Of a stretch of 64,000 nt of DNA, positions 41,454 through 53,975 are shown piece by piece. The notes beneath the pieces were generated by a model. That model worked only from the letters and a program-made list of their open reading frames with translations. It made no database searches and was not told the DNA's origin. Position 1 is the stretch's first letter; every line of letters begins with the position of its first letter. The position numbers and the translations under genes are program-made. The DNA is taken from the NCBI GenBank assembly GCA_033064195.1, contig JARBJD010000024.1:62001-126000 (forward strand), in the 5' to 3' direction. The DNA comes from Blattamonas nauphoetae (lineage: Eukaryota > Preaxostyla > Oxymonadida).

Positions 41454-42828
41454 CTAATACCTCCTTCTTTTCGTAGATGGGTCTTGGTTTCGTTGTGAGA
41501 CGGGTGGTGATTGTGCTGCCCCTTTCTTGTGCGCTTGCAGAGCTGATGGTTGTTGGAGACTCTGTCTCTGTGTCGTCCACGAACGGTTTGATGTGAATTG
41601 CCGCCCCATAGCGGGGCCTTGCCGAAAAAATACGGTTCTTCCTCGACCATCCCCACTTCGAGTCTCCCTTTCCTTCTTGGTTCTTTCTTCGAGCTGCTCA
41701 ATTCGTGACCGTTGTCTCGCTAACGAGGCTTGTCGGCCAGCCTCTTCTATGGGATCGACGTGAAGTCCTAGCACGTGAGAGAGGCGAGCATCGTTGGCAC
41801 GTCTCACCAACTCGCCGGACTTCAAAGTCATCAGCTCCAGCGCTCGAAGCCTCTCTGGCCCTGTCCGGCATTGAACAACCGAACCAATTCCAAGTTTGGC
41901 GAGGTGAAATACCTCTTGTTCCATCTTTCGTAAGGTTGTGTTGATTGGTGAAAATTTTGACTTCATTTTGTCCGCTACCGCATCTGGGTACATTTGCACA
42001 GTGTCCCCAATCTCTGTCATCCTCATCTTCAACTCATCTTCGTCATCCTCCTCCCATTGGAAAGCCGGGAGGGCCTCGACCATCTGTTCGAGTTTAGCTG
42101 CGACCGGGTGGTAATCTTCATCTGTTTCCGAGTTAGATCCTGCGATCAATGTATTGTCGGTCGCTTCGAGTTGGGTCATAATTTTTGACATCATTCAAAA
42201 GTCCGAAGACCAACATTCAAAACCGATCTCCTCTCATGGTTGAGAAATGAATCGACCTTTATCTAGAATTGGTGGATGACATGATTGAACAATCTTTTCG
42301 AGATCTTTGATCAAGCTGCGACAAGCGTGGTTAATTGCGTGTTTTGAATGTTGGTCTTCGGACTTTTGAATGATGTCAAAAATTCTGACCCAGTTGGTCC
42401 GACCACTTATTACGCCTGTGGTGAGATAAATTTCTGAACGATGCCGGAGTTACGCGGCCATCGTTTGTCGGTTGCGGGGAGATCGGTCGGACGAAAACCC
42501 GCTGGTTGTCAGTGCCAGCGAGAGTGGCACTTGCTGTCTTCCAGGTTGACTCCTCCGGGGCGAGATTGAACCACTCGGAGGAATCGGCTCCCACAATTGC
42601 ATCAGTGTGAACCGACATGAGACGGGCAATGTGGAACAGTGGACCCAGGATGTGTTGTGCGTCTGGGGGTACTATAAAGTTGCCGTATCGGCTCATGGCT
42701 GTCTCATCGCGTGCGGTGATGGTCGCGAGTGCGGCGCCAAACTCTTGGTGTAGGATGAATATCGCCTCCAGCTGCGGACGGATATTCTGTACTGAAGGTA
42801 TGTTGCTGTTGATCTCAGACTGCATCAT
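41454..42828 (-). pseudogene. DIRS gag-like ORF split by a MITE
   Basis: First part from ATG 42828/42825 (MQSEINSNIPSVQ) to 42393, second part 42171-41454, ending KRRRY and a TAG. The second part is acidic then basic, with Arg/Gln/Glu-rich helices (QRSRIEQLEERTKKERETR). No zinc knuckle is seen. Position before the RT supports a gag role. The MITE (42172-42392) brings stops in all useful frames. Confidence 0.6.
42172..42392. mobile_element. 221-bp MITE inserted in the DIRS gag-like ORF
   Basis: Terminal inverted repeats of ~52 bases with one mismatch, starting TGGGTCA and containing gacatcattcaaaagtccg. No coding content. Target duplication is unclear (perhaps 2-3 bases). A decayed relative in opposite orientation lies at ~49875-50060. 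Confidence 0.8.
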
Positions 42829-43013
42829 CTTTCTATTTGATCTTACACAAATCAAAGGAGTAACAAAGGGGAGGATCATTACAAGCTCGCTGAGACAGTT
42901 TATGAGAGACTATTACACCTATTGTTTGATTTTACACACATTTCGCTGGACGATTAATATTTCTTCATCTCGAAGAGACAAGGCCATAAATCGAAGATCA
43001 CTGAAGAGTGATC

Positions 43014-45118
43014 AATGCGATCTCGCGAAAGTTGGCTACAACTTCACAGTGATTTGGAGAAAGTGTTGACCTGTTTATTGAACTGGACGGTGCTAGCGTT
43101 GAACTGGACGATTGACCTCGATTGGACGCTCATTCTTGATCCAGTTCATTTCGTCCACTATTCATTTCTCGATTTGTTTTCACTATCAAATGAAAAGAAA
43201 AACACGTAAAACGGCGAGATGGAGAGAATTAGGTCTTATTAAGCAAACCGTGACAATCGTCCAGATCCACCCACCTTTGGACGGCTTTGGACGACACTGG
43301 ATGTTGGGGAGACACTCTTTTTCTGAGTTCTCCACAATCGACCGTCCAATCGACACCTGTTGTGGGTTCCAGTTCAGAGGTCATTTCGATGACGGCTTGC
43401 TTTTCACACTCATCTCTCACCAGACCCATCAACTTACGTCACACGATGGAATGCTTCTTCGTATCATCTTTCGCAAACACGAATGTGTGCATTTCTGATC
43501 CAAAATACATTTTCCATTCTTTTCTGTTTCAGCCTTCGTTGCGGGATCTTCACTCCAACTCCAGCACAGATGAGACGCAACTTCCTCGTACGCAACACGA
43601 CTCCACTTGCATATCATCTATTTAGATTGTGATAGTTTGTATTCACTCAACGATAGTCACTTCTACAGCTTTCTTTGTCGTTCGGATGATCAGTGCGATG
43701 CATCTTCTCTCGCCGGTCGACTTTCGGAATGTTTGTTCGCTTATTCTTTTCACTCCATGCCTTATTTTCTTCTGATAGCCACTGAGATTCCATTCATAAG
43801 AAATCATTACCATCAAAGGTGAAAGAGTTCTGCCACCTCGGAAGATTCTTGTTTTCCGCTCGTCTGCTCCGATTCGTGTTCATGATCATGTTCTCCCTCT
43901 TTTTTTATCTTATCATCCAGAGACCTTTACTTCAACGCATTGACCCGCGCCAACTTGTGTGATCACCGTTGATGATGATCTGAATACGCCTCTGCACCTT
44001 GTTATAATCATTCACCCATCTGCTGAGTGTTCCTGTCCAACTTACAGGATCGTTCATGTGGAGATCTTGCCAGATCTTGTCGCAGTGTTAATGATGTTGG
44101 TTTGATTCCTCCTCACCTCCACACTTGACCAGTCGAAATCTCTCATCAACACAAGTGTCTACAATGTGTGATATGGACATTCACTCTGAAAAATGTTGCC
44201 CAGCTGTCTTTCTGGGGATTAAAAACGCTGTCAGCTGTTCCTCCTCCACACTCTCCAACTGTCCAGTTCATCGTCTACAAGAAAGCAAAGAGGGAATAAA
44301 CTGCAGCCCAGCTTCCCACATCACAGGAGGAGAAATTATGATCGGAGCCAACTAACCAAAAGCATGGGTCAGATCTTGTGTCTCCCAAATAGGAGACTGG
44401 ACGTTGGACTGGACGTTGTCACCTCGACTGGACGGTGCTTAACAGGTCAAATAAAGTGGCCCCGCTGGTCTGTTTACTCCTTCTTCCATCTAGTTTATTG
44501 TGATGTCAGAAAAGCGCCGAAATTCATTTACCCATCATAAATCAAGCTTTTCCCCGAATCAGATGAGGATGGTCCAACCAAGAAAAAAATATGGTTTTTG
44601 ACAAAAATCTCCCGCTACCCACTGAGAAAAAGGCTAAGTACTAGAATTGTGACATTTTCGCATTTCGTATTGGCGATATCTCAACAACCTCTGGATCAAT
44701 TGTCATGAAATTGTGGCCAGATGTTGTTTTGATGATCCGAACATTTTAGCTAAATTTTTTTAAAAAAAATTCTGGGTATCTGGAAAAAAGCCAAAAAACC
44801 CATTTACTCTCGACAACCCTCTCAGAGGTAAAAAAATGTCCTTTTTCATAAAAAACGTTTTTCTCGGTCTTTCCGACTAAAATTCAATTTATTAGTTTGA
44901 AAACGGATAATTGGTCATGGAGAAATGACGTTGAAAAGTTTAGGGCTTTTGTGTGCATTTTACTGTTTGAGGCTACAGCGCCCAATAATGGGTTTTTCGC
45001 TCCAAAATGTTGACGGGATGATTTCTTCACCAAAACAACATTTCCCAGAAAAAATCTCGATTTATGGCGGGTTACTAAATTTCGGGGCTTTTCTGACAGC
45101 ACTATATGATTGAAACTC
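43014..45118. other. Gene-poor stretch; candidate short-TIR element 43067-44449
   Basis: tgacctgtt at 43067 is matched by aacaggtca ending at 44449, and ggacggtgc-type repeats occur near both ends, so a ~1.4 kb element is possible. ORFs inside are under 130 codons and not recognisable. From ~44640 the sequence resembles the AT-rich centre of the 37669-38271 element. Confidence 0.35.
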
Positions 45119-46473
45119 CGAAGAAGAAGAAGAAGAAGAAGAAGAAGAAGAAGAAGAAGAAGAAGAAGAAGAAGAAGAAGAAGAAGAAGAAGAAGAAGAA
45201 GAAGAAGAAGAAGAAGAAGAAGAAGAAGAAGAAGAAGAAGAAGAAGAAGAAGAAGAAGAAGAAGAAGAAGAAGAAGAAGAAGAAGAAGAAGAAGAAGAAG
45301 AAGAAGAAGAAGAAGAAGAAGAAGAAGAAGAAGAAGAAGAAGAAGAAGAAGAAGAAGAAGAAGAAGAAGAAGAAGAAGAAGAAGAAGAAGAAGAAGAAGA
45401 AGAAGAAGAAGAAGAAGAAGAAGAAGAAGAAGAAGAAGAAGAAGAAGAAGAAGAAGAAGAAGAAGAAGAAGAAGAAGAAGAAGAAGAAGAAGAAGAAGAA
45501 GAAGAAGAAGAAGAAGAAGAAGAAGAAGAAGAAGAAGAAGAAGAAGAAGAAGAAGAAGAAGAAGAAGAAGAAGAAGAAGAAGAAGAAGAAGAAGAAGAAG
45601 AAGAAGAAGAAGAAGAAGAAGAAGAAGAAGAAGAAGAAGAAGAAGAAGAAGAAGAAGAAGAAGAAGAAGAAGAAGAAGAAGAAGAAGAAGAAGAAGAAGA
45701 AGAAGAAGAAGAAGAAGAAGAAGAAGAAGAAGAAGAAGAAGAAGAAGAAGAAGAAGAAGAAGAAGAAGAAGAAGAAGAAGAAGAAGAAGAAGAAGAAGAA
45801 GAAGAAGAAGAAGAAGAAGAAGAAGAAGAAGAAGAAGAAGAAGAAGAAGAAGAAGAAGAAGAAGAAGAAGAAGAAGAAGAAGAAGAAGAAGAAGAAGAAG
45901 AAGAAGAAGAAGAAGAAGAAGAAGAAGAAGAAGAAGAAGAAGAAGAAGAAGAAGAAGAAGAAGAAGAAGAAGAAGAAGAAGAAGAAGAAGAAGAAGAAGA
46001 AGAAGAAGAAGAAGAAGAAGAAGAAGAAGAAGAAGAAGAAGAAGAAGAAGAAGAAGAAGAAGAAGAAGAAGAAGAAGAAGAAGAAGAAGAAGAAGAAGAA
46101 GAAGAAGAAGAAGAAGAAGAAGAAGAAGAAGAAGAAGAAGAAGAAGAAGAAGAAGAAGAAGAAGAAGAAGAAGAAGAAGAAGAAGAAGAAGAAGAAGAAG
46201 AAGAAGAAGAAGAAGAAGAAGAAGAAGAAGAAGAAGAAGAAGAAGAAGAAGAAGAAGAAGAAGAAGAAGAAGAAGAAGAAGAAGAAGAAGAAGAAGAAGA
46301 AGAAGAAGAAGAAGAAGAAGAAGAAGAAGAAGAAGAAGAAGAAGAAGAAGAAGAAGAAGAAGAAGAAGAAGAAGAAGAAGAAGAAGAAGAAGAAGAAGAA
46401 GAAGAAGAAGAAGAAGAAGAAGAAGAAGAAGAAGAAGAAGAAGAAGAAGAAGAAGAAGAAGAAGAAGAAGAAA
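45119..46473. repeat. Perfect (GAA)n microsatellite, about 450 units
   Basis: An uninterrupted GAA/AAG run of ~1.35 kb with no variant unit seen in any line. It makes long spurious ORFs (poly-Lys, poly-Arg, poly-Glu on plus; poly-Ser, poly-Phe, poly-Leu on minus). Flanks are unrelated AT-rich DNA. Confidence 0.98.
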
Positions 46474-47716
46474 GACAGATTATTTCAGAACATGAACATA
46501 CCTCGCTGTTTGGTCCTCCTATTCTCCACATTCTTTTCTGATTCCTCCTGAAGAGAATGATGAAAGAGAGTAGATCTCGTGACATTTATCATCCAAAGCA
46601 TCTCACATGAAAACATCGAATACTGTGCGAAATCTAGACTCGATGCGAAGAAGAAAGGGATAGTGAATAATGCAGAACCATTCATTTTTAGTAGGCGGTC
46701 ACATTGTCCGCACTTTAGTGCAATCACAATCGAGCATGCGCGAATAAGAGGATAGATCCGTTATGGAGACAGCTTGAAGGGGGTAAACAGAGACATTGGT
46801 ACAGAGGTGATGGACTCGCAGAAAGATTTGTCTCCAAATTGGCCCCTCTGTTTCTAGACTCCTCCCGCTTCATCGCGTGCCAGTTCAACACCACTCAGCC
46901 CGACATGGCCACAGTGCAGATGCTCATCTCGGAGAATCCGAAAGAGGAGAAGAAGCAGAGTAATTCGGGTTACTGGGCTTGAAAAATCCATTTGGGTCAA
47001 ACTAAGAAAAATAATAATGGAAACCGGGCCGAAATGCCTGTATCTAGAGAAAACCTCAAAATACTGTGAAAGCCAGAAATGCACACATTGTTGTCAACTT
47101 TTTCCGCTCGTTTTTCCTAACCAGTAATCCGTTTTGAATCAAATAAAAGGCATTGTGATCGTAAACATCTCGATAAAAGCTGATCAAAAATTAAACCTTT
47201 TTTTATTTTCCCAAATATCCAGCATTTTTTTCACCACATTTTTTTCAAAATGTTCATTTCATCAAAAAAACGTTTTTGTGAAAATATTCATCAAAATGGA
47301 TTCACTGGTTGTTGAGATATTGCCGAAACGATTTGTTTAGAGGGTAAAAGAGTTTTTTTTGAGGTTTTCTCCCGACACTCTCAGAGGGATCGTAGGCAAA
47401 TGAGAAAACGAATCATCAATCTTACGTACGGGTATTGCAAGACGCAGTCCGCCTAATGAATAGAGGCAGTCCGACGCTTTCTGCGCCATCTTGGCTGTAA
47501 ACATGCCAATCACTACAAATACACTGCTGATGATGATGACGATAAAATAGTGAAAAGAAGAAGACAAACGTTGTGTCTCGATTGCCAGTTCCAGATCACA
47601 ATATCTCTAAAGGATGGACTATGGGTCACTCAATGGAATAGCAAATCTCACAATCTTGAGGCTCCAGACAGCATGTGCCAATATCGTGAAGCCCGAGTTC
47701 GAAAGGAGGAAGAAAC
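46474..47716. other. Spacer with a dispersed repeat (about 46970-47335)
   Basis: 46970-47335 resembles, inverted, the left half and centre of the 37669-38271 element: caaactaagaaaaataa, aacctcaaaatactg, catcaaaaaaacgtttttgtgaaaa. It seems an older, single-ended copy. No gene is supported. Confidence 0.5.
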
Positions 47717-48690
47717 AGGTTGTCTCGTTGTTCAAGAAAGACTTTCACGCACCCATTATTCCAAAAGATGTTTCGAACCTCCGAACCTCGATCAACACTT
47801 GTTTACATGGATTGCACATACAAAACAAACAAGTATGGTCTCCCACTCTTCCACATTGGAGGAAGAACCTGCACCGGGAACGTGTTTACGGTTGGTTTTG
47901 TTTTGATGTGTGGATAAAATGGAAACTGAATATCAGTGGGCCCTCACAACGTTTGATCGGCACGTCTGGTTGACTCACACGTCGACAGTTCTAGTTGACA
48001 GGTGCTTGGCTTTGTTGAACGCTCTCGAACGCAACATTCTGAATTTCTTTGTGCATTTCGCTAATGCGTTCATCAAACAACTCCTTCCGCATTCAACAGA
48101 AAGCTAGAACAATTTCGGAATCAGTATCAACAGTTTGGGGGGTTGCTCGGCTTTCTTGATAAAGAATGGCTCCCGTACTCGGATTATTTCTGTCGATATG
48201 CAACGGATCGCTCTATACATTGAGCAACAGGAAATGGTCGTGCGAACAAAAAATTGACGAGAGACTATCTCTACCAGTTGCCCTCACGCAATATTACGTG
48301 CTGAAAGATTGTCTTGGAATTGTGGCGTCACGTGCTTCATATCATCTCCGTGATGAAATCAATCATCTTTCATCCGGAACCCAATTCATATGCGACCACA
48401 CAATACGAACGACACACGACCTTCCATGCGACTGTGAGTTGCAGCAGTTCAAGACAAAACTTGTGAGAATGGACCCCTCGCTAATTGGTTCGATATGATG
48501 GCTCAACCCGACAGAATACACGAAACAACAATCCAGCCCTACTGCCAGTCACACCACTGTTCCACACATTGGGGAGCCCCGCATAAGAGAAGATGTGGCA
48601 AAGGAACAAAAAACAAAAGGAGCTTCAACAAAAGCTGCCGAAACAAAGGAAATGAGGGCAATCCGCTTGGCACTAAAGCTTAAAGCGGAA
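47717..48690 (+). pseudogene. MULE (Mutator-like) transposase, decayed
   Basis: In sequence: YMDCTYKTNKYGLPLFHIGGRT with the first catalytic Asp, VFTVGFV, then (frame change) EYQWALTTF, VLVDRCLALLNALE with the second Asp, and further on CDHTIRTTHDLPCDCEL, the zinc-binding tail typical of MULE/FAR1-type transposases. At least two frame changes and several stops make it inactive. Confidence 0.72.
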
Positions 48691-49874
48691 AAGCGCGAGA
48701 GAAAAGAATAACTATCTCATTACCATTCAAGAATCGTTGTTGATACTATCTTTTTATGAATCATCATTGAGAAATGAATGAAACTAAGGTTAGAAAGCAC
48801 CTCGGCTTCATCACTGAACTTAGGCACGACAATAAGACCCGAAGTCAATCACAGCCGTCCTCATCCACAATTCAGCTCTCTTCATCCACCAAATAACCAA
48901 ACACCATTCCAATAAAAAGAATGATGCAGCAGAACTGGAACGGCGGCATCTTCCAATCAGAAAACTGTTGAAACCAATCCAAGTGAGATGGAGCACGAGC
49001 AAAAATACTTGCACCAAAACACTGAAGTATGTCGATGGTGTCATCTCTGACAGTCAACCGACTTCCGAGATGAAAATCCGGCACAGGTTCGGAATGTATG
49101 GCTAAGTTCGGGACGTCCGTCACGAGTTCAGAATCACTGGCGAAGTGTCGGGAAGAGTGTTGAGTAGACTTTTTTCCCTTTTTCGCATCGATCCGTCGAT
49201 TTCAACACACTTTTCAAAAAAAGGAGATTGAAACCAATGAATGTGATGTAGATTTGTCCTAATTGAAGGGATTGGGACAGAATAATAGCTGAAATAATCT
49301 AGAAAAGTTTGATCATCACATTTCAAAAAGTTGACAAACATGTATCTGTCTGGTTTGTCGATTTCTCCTCTGAGTTCAAATCAAGCTTCGCAAAGATTTC
49401 CTCTCAGAATGTATATTCGCCCTTCTCCCTATTGCATCACTTTCGTTCGTTTTGGACTCTTCTAGACATCGTGGAAAACGAAAAATACAAGCATCCCGAA
49501 CTTTATCATACGTTCCGAACCCATGCCGGAAATTATGACCCTCATTCAATTCTCTAACTGATCAAATCGTCAAGATAAAACGAAGAGAGTCATCAAACGA
49601 TGATTTGAGTGCAATCAACATTGAAAAATGAAGAAAGTTGAAGACACGATGTTTCTCGCGAAATAACAATATTTGTGATTCAATTCACAGGCTTTTGACT
49701 AAAACGACATCTCTTTATGAATAATCTGATTGGAAGGTTTTCTCGGGATTGCGTGGGAGGAATATTCAAAATAATATATTTTTTTTCTCATTTTTTGTCC
49801 AAAAATTTCATCAAAAAGAAGTTCACAAGGAGTTGAGATATGACAAGAATACATCACAAAAGTTCGACGCTCAC
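48691..49874. other. Spacer, small unrecognised ORFs
   Basis: Minus-strand frames at 48872-49341 have some coding character but no recognisable motif. Around 49780-49850 another piece of the AT-rich dispersed repeat occurs (aaaatttcatcaaaaag). Confidence 0.35.
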
Positions 49875-50060
49875 TGACAGTACACGAAATGGATCACGAT
49901 TGCCACAGCTCGATCAAAGATCTCGAAAATACTGTTCAATCATGTCATACACCCCCTCGAGAGAAAAATCGATTCATTTCTCAACCATGAGAGGAGATTG
50001 GTTTTGAATGTTGGTCTTCAAACATTTGATCACTGTCAATAACTCTGACGCATATATTAT
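49875..50060. mobile_element. Decayed second copy of the 221-bp MITE, opposite orientation
   Basis: Matches the reverse complement of 42172-42392: gatcaaagatctcgaaaa, gttcaatcatgtcat, and gattcatttctcaaccatga followed by gttttgaatgttggtct. Its terminal repeats are eroded. It abuts the pogo fragment at 50069. Confidence 0.7.
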
Positions 50061-50068
50061 TATATGGT

Positions 50069-50770
50069 CTATTGTTGTCCCACACATGAAAGACCGGGGA
50101 TAAGAGATTTTCGTGGATTTATGGCACCACAAATTAGCCCACTCTTCACAAAACCGGCTTGAATGTTTGGGCGGAAAAGTGCCTTATCAATTGCCACATG
50201 ATCCTTCTTGGTTTTTGAGAATTCGATTCCAGCAAGGTTTCTCTTGAACTCATGAATGCATACCACATCCAGCGGCTGTAAAAAGTGAGAACAATGGGAC
50301 AGGATGAGAATAACATCGATATTGTGAGATGCCAGTAGAGAAATCCATTCAATGTCATTTCTTGATGTATGTCCATCACATTTTAGGAGAGTCTGACGAT
50401 CCGAGTCCTTGAGTAGTTCAAAAGATGGGTCTGATTTCAGCTGATGGTTTCTGAAATCTCGTAGCATGCCTCGGACTGTTGTGATTTCAGGGATGAGTCC
50501 ATCCCTCCGGAAGTCGAAGAAGATTGACGACTCCATCTAGTCTTTATTTGTGTGGCAGACGGTCACTGTTTCTCCTAAACTGTTTGTTATTCTCGAGAGT
50601 GGATATCCCGAGGCAGCAACCGTGAAGAGTGCTGTCATCTTTGTCATCGACTTTGATTGGATTCCAAAATGTTGACCACGTAAGAAAGACTCAATCCCAG
50701 ACCTTTGATTCAGTTCAGATGGATCACATTTTTTTGGCTTTTTTTCATTATTTGTGTTTCGCCAAAACAC
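50069..50770 (-). pseudogene. pogo/Tigger-type (DDE_1) transposase fragment
   Basis: Two frames in the same phase joined by a TAG at 50537-50539. Contains KMTALFTVAASGYPL, LLKCDGHTSRNDI with a catalytic Asp, and HCSHFLQPLDVVCIHEFKR, the usual Ser-His-x-x-Gln-Pro-Leu-Asp box of CENP-B/pogo transposases. N- and C-terminal domains are absent. The TAG lies in NKD-MESSIF, compatible with Gln or with a disabling mutation. Confidence 0.7.
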
Positions 50771-53090
50771 GTTTCTGTGGAAAATTTCTTCAAAATTGGT
50801 CCACAGGTTGTGAAGATATGCCCTCTACACACATAAAAAAGGGTCATAAACGAGGTTTTCCCGAATACAACGTCATCTCGGCGACATCCATCAATCCCAC
50901 ACTTTCGACGTCGATCTTCTCACGATCGCGAGGAAAAATGGTGGCAGGCACTTAAATCGTCAGATCAAAGGTCCCGGAAGTCGAAATAGTGCTTTAGAAC
51001 TCACGGCAGTTCAAACTATTCGATTCTCAGACACTCCACGACCACATCCTCGAGATGTAAGCTCAGTCCAGCTTGGTAGCAATCGCATCATCCAATTGCG
51101 TCCGAGTTGGTATTCGGTTAAATTGAATCTCATCGGATGCGATGGAGGAGAGGGAGAGAGGTCTTTCGTTCCTTGAGTCGCTTCTGCAATGTCATCAGTA
51201 GTCGACGATGATGAGGACTTCTCTTAATCAATGATGCGTTGTCCTGCAGAATCTGGATGACTCCTCTGAATTCTGAATACTCCTCCTGTTAAAGACATTG
51301 GTTCAACACGATTTGAATGCAATGTGCAAAACAATGGACGTTTTTTCCTCTGAAACACATCATTCTCCCCTCTCATCGCACTGTCCCCATCGGAAGAAAC
51401 GGAAATGCAGCGATGAAGTGATAATGAATATTCTAGGAGTGTCGAAACAACTGCATCCAGAATCTGTTCACCTGACGACGTCGAGATCTGAAATTACCGA
51501 CTTTTCTCGTCCTAAAAGCCAAAGAGCAGTATCGGAAGGTCTTGGATGCCAGTAGCCTCAACTCGGAAATCCAGACCCCACAATTCAAGATGGAAACAAT
51601 CGCAACTGTACTGGCATCTCACAGTTCCACCAACGGGATTAATCGCCTTCTCGACCTGATAATTTTGAAATTCTTCAACCTTTGATTGTTTTTGTGAAAA
51701 CAATTTTGACATGAAGTGATGATGAAAATATACTTTTAACTATTTTTTTCTATAACCAGACATTCATTTGAGACCGAAGAAAAAGCATTTTTTTCGTAAA
51801 GATATCGATAAAAGACACACAAAAAATTATTGTTTTTTACCAGGAAATTGTTCTCTGCGAAAAAAAACCTTTTTTCCATCTTCTCAGATACCCAATTTTT
51901 TGTCCCACATTTTTGTTAAATGTCATTTTTACTAACAGAACGTTGCTGTGTAAAATTTCATCAAAATCGGTTCACAGGTTGTGAAGATATGACGAGAACA
52001 CATAAAAGAAGTTCCACGCCACTATTGAATTCTCTCCTCCAATGTGGATTGGTGTTTTTTTACCTTTTTCTTCCTACTCATGGCCTCTGGCCAGAACCAA
52101 GTGTGTACGGTGAAACGGCACTAGGGATTAGAAAGTGGTGACTCCGGAACGAATAATAGACCTTTTTCCATTTGAATTGTTTCTCGGTTGTGAACCCATA
52201 ATTTCATCATTCTTACGATTGATCAAAAAGTCACGTCTAAACAGAAAGGAGCACTGGTTTCTATCCTCTCAAGTGCAACACTGTATACGAATGAGGTGGC
52301 ATATATTCTGTATGTCAGGTCGATTCAAAACATGTCGGGTCAGAAAGTGTTGTTGAGGTTTTATCTTTCTTTTTCCTGTCATTGGGATCGATTCTTGAAT
52401 GGTGATGGGTTGTTCGGTTGGACGATCTTGTTCAGGTGGTTCGTGTCAGAGTTTGCAGTAGTCTCATCTGATTCCTATATTGATCCAGATTTCAGAAAAA
52501 CACTCCAGAGAAGTGCTGAGATGAAGTGAAAAGGGAGGAATACGAAGCTGACGGAATGATGTCGACGATCGAGGTCGAAAACGAAATTGGAGTCCCAAAA
52601 TCTAAAAAGAAATTCATGATTTGATGTTCCATTTTTTGTTATCGTTTCCACAAGTTCATAATCTGAGGATGTTATCGTACAAAGAACCAAAACCTACGAT
52701 GATGCTGTGACTTTTGCTCAAGAATTGAAGTTGCTTCCACCTTCGAAGATATGCGTCGGCTGACATTAGGCACTTGAGACCTTTCAAGGAGAGATTGACC
52801 CTGAAGGATCTAAAGTGATGTTATTAAGGTTGGGATCCAATGCTAAAATAGGAAGTTCGAAATCTGTTTCTTTGGTTATGATCATCTCATTCATCGAGCT
52901 TTCTATCATGTCCAAAGGCCTCACACATCCTACTCTATTCCAATTTATCCATCGGCAAATCCTGAAAGTGACAAAGAATGTCATGACAACGACAGTCTTT
53001 TCAACGAATCTCAAGAAATCATCGCAGAATCTTATGAAACAGCTCATCCTGACAACGTCACAAATCGTACAGATCAACCCTCCAGTGCCG
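50771..53090. other. Repeat-rich spacer
   Basis: Pieces of the AT-rich dispersed repeat at ~50770-50830 and ~51760-52000 (aaaatttcatcaaaatcgg, then ttcacaggttgtgaagatatga). Short ORFs (51298-51555, 52815-53291) show no recognisable domain. Confidence 0.4.
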
Positions 53091-53338
53091 AACAACATCG
53101 TCATCGATACCCTGCTTGGGTTCAGAGGGAGGAATTCAAAGATTCAGAAGGGAATAAGACCTTCACACTTCCTGACAGCGGGATTATATGCATACTTTGC
53201 AGCAAACAGTGTCACTTCCTTCGTTCGCCGAAAGATGAGTACCTCAAAAATCCCTCTCTCTTGTTCGAAAAGACAAAGAGACAAGACTTGAATTGCAACC
53301 AGTTGTTGATCAAGGCTCAATTCGAAAACATCGGCTGA
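53091..53338 (+). pseudogene. hAT-type N-terminal zinc-finger fragment
   Basis: Frame reading RYPAWVQREEF...GIICILCSKQCHF...LLFEKTKRQDL...NCNQLL up to TGA at 53336. A tryptophan-rich start followed by C-x-x-C resembles the TTF/BED-like zinc-binding N-terminus of ZMYM/KIAA1586-like hAT transposases. The matching catalytic part may be the fragment at 58826-59989. Confidence 0.45.
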
Positions 53339-53975
53339 ATCAAGGACAGGCGGTACACTACATTGCCCGTCACAGCCACGCATGCTCTGACTTTAAAGCA
53401 ATGATATATTTACTCAATTCAACAAACAATCCACTTTACATCTCAATCAGGGCTTTCCAAAAATGGCCGCTCGGTGGAGAAAAAGGTCGCTGGCTAGAAT
53501 TCGGGATGATGAAATTCAAATAGTGATAATTCTGGTCGCTTTTGGTCCAATAACACGTAGTGGCCTGGATTGTGTGATCACACCCATCACTTACTCCGAC
53601 TCTCACACCAAGGTTCAGAAGTCATCGTATTGAGTTGGGACGACAATATATTCCTATATCCATTGTACCGACACAAAAGCGACATTGGGAAATGAGGATA
53701 ATCGAAGATGCCACTTGAGACATCAAAACAAAGGAAGGATCTTCCGATACACACAATCAAATCCTGATATGAGATGAAGCAGGTCTAAAATAATCAATTA
53801 TCCCTTCACTCAACTTGTCAAAGAATCTCATTCGTTTTCCCTTCGTTCTCGCAATGTTCGCCCTCTGTTTGCGCTTCATCCGCATTTCATTCACCCTTCA
53901 TCCGCATAGAACATCCTCAAGAGTTCTTGATTTCTCCCTTCAATGAATCCAACAACGACGAAGATTAGACTAATG
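53339..53975. other. Spacer, nothing firm
   Basis: Broken frames, possibly continuing the hAT fragment. No supported gene. Confidence 0.35.

Larger units (their letters stand above)
38581..43013 (-). mobile_element. DIRS-type tyrosine-recombinase retrotransposon
   Basis: The element reads on the minus strand: gag-like ORF, reverse transcriptase, RNase H, tyrosine recombinase. Inverted terminal repeats are 38607-38722 and 42858-42970 (about 115 bases, few differences). Outer edges 38581-38621 and ~42958-43013 differ from each other, but an internal segment at 38811-38905 is the reverse complement of both edges joined. This internal complementary region, beyond the recombinase gene, is the hallmark of DIRS elements, which replicate through a circular intermediate and lack target duplications. 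Both ends begin gatcac on the appropriate strand. A 221-bp MITE sits in the gag-like ORF. Confidence 0.85.

Noticed and set aside
41093-41701. Overlapping Arg/Gly-rich ORF on the minus strand over the RT region
   Set aside because: It is a shifted reading of the RT coding sequence without motifs.
38718-43069. Reading the 38.6-43.0 kb element as an LTR retrotransposon
   Set aside because: No direct long terminal repeats and no DDE integrase; inverted repeats, an internal complementary region and a tyrosine recombinase define DIRS instead.
45062-46585. Long ORFs of poly-Lys, poly-Arg and poly-Ser
   Set aside because: They are only the GAA tract read in its frames; no start context, no unique sequence worth calling a protein.
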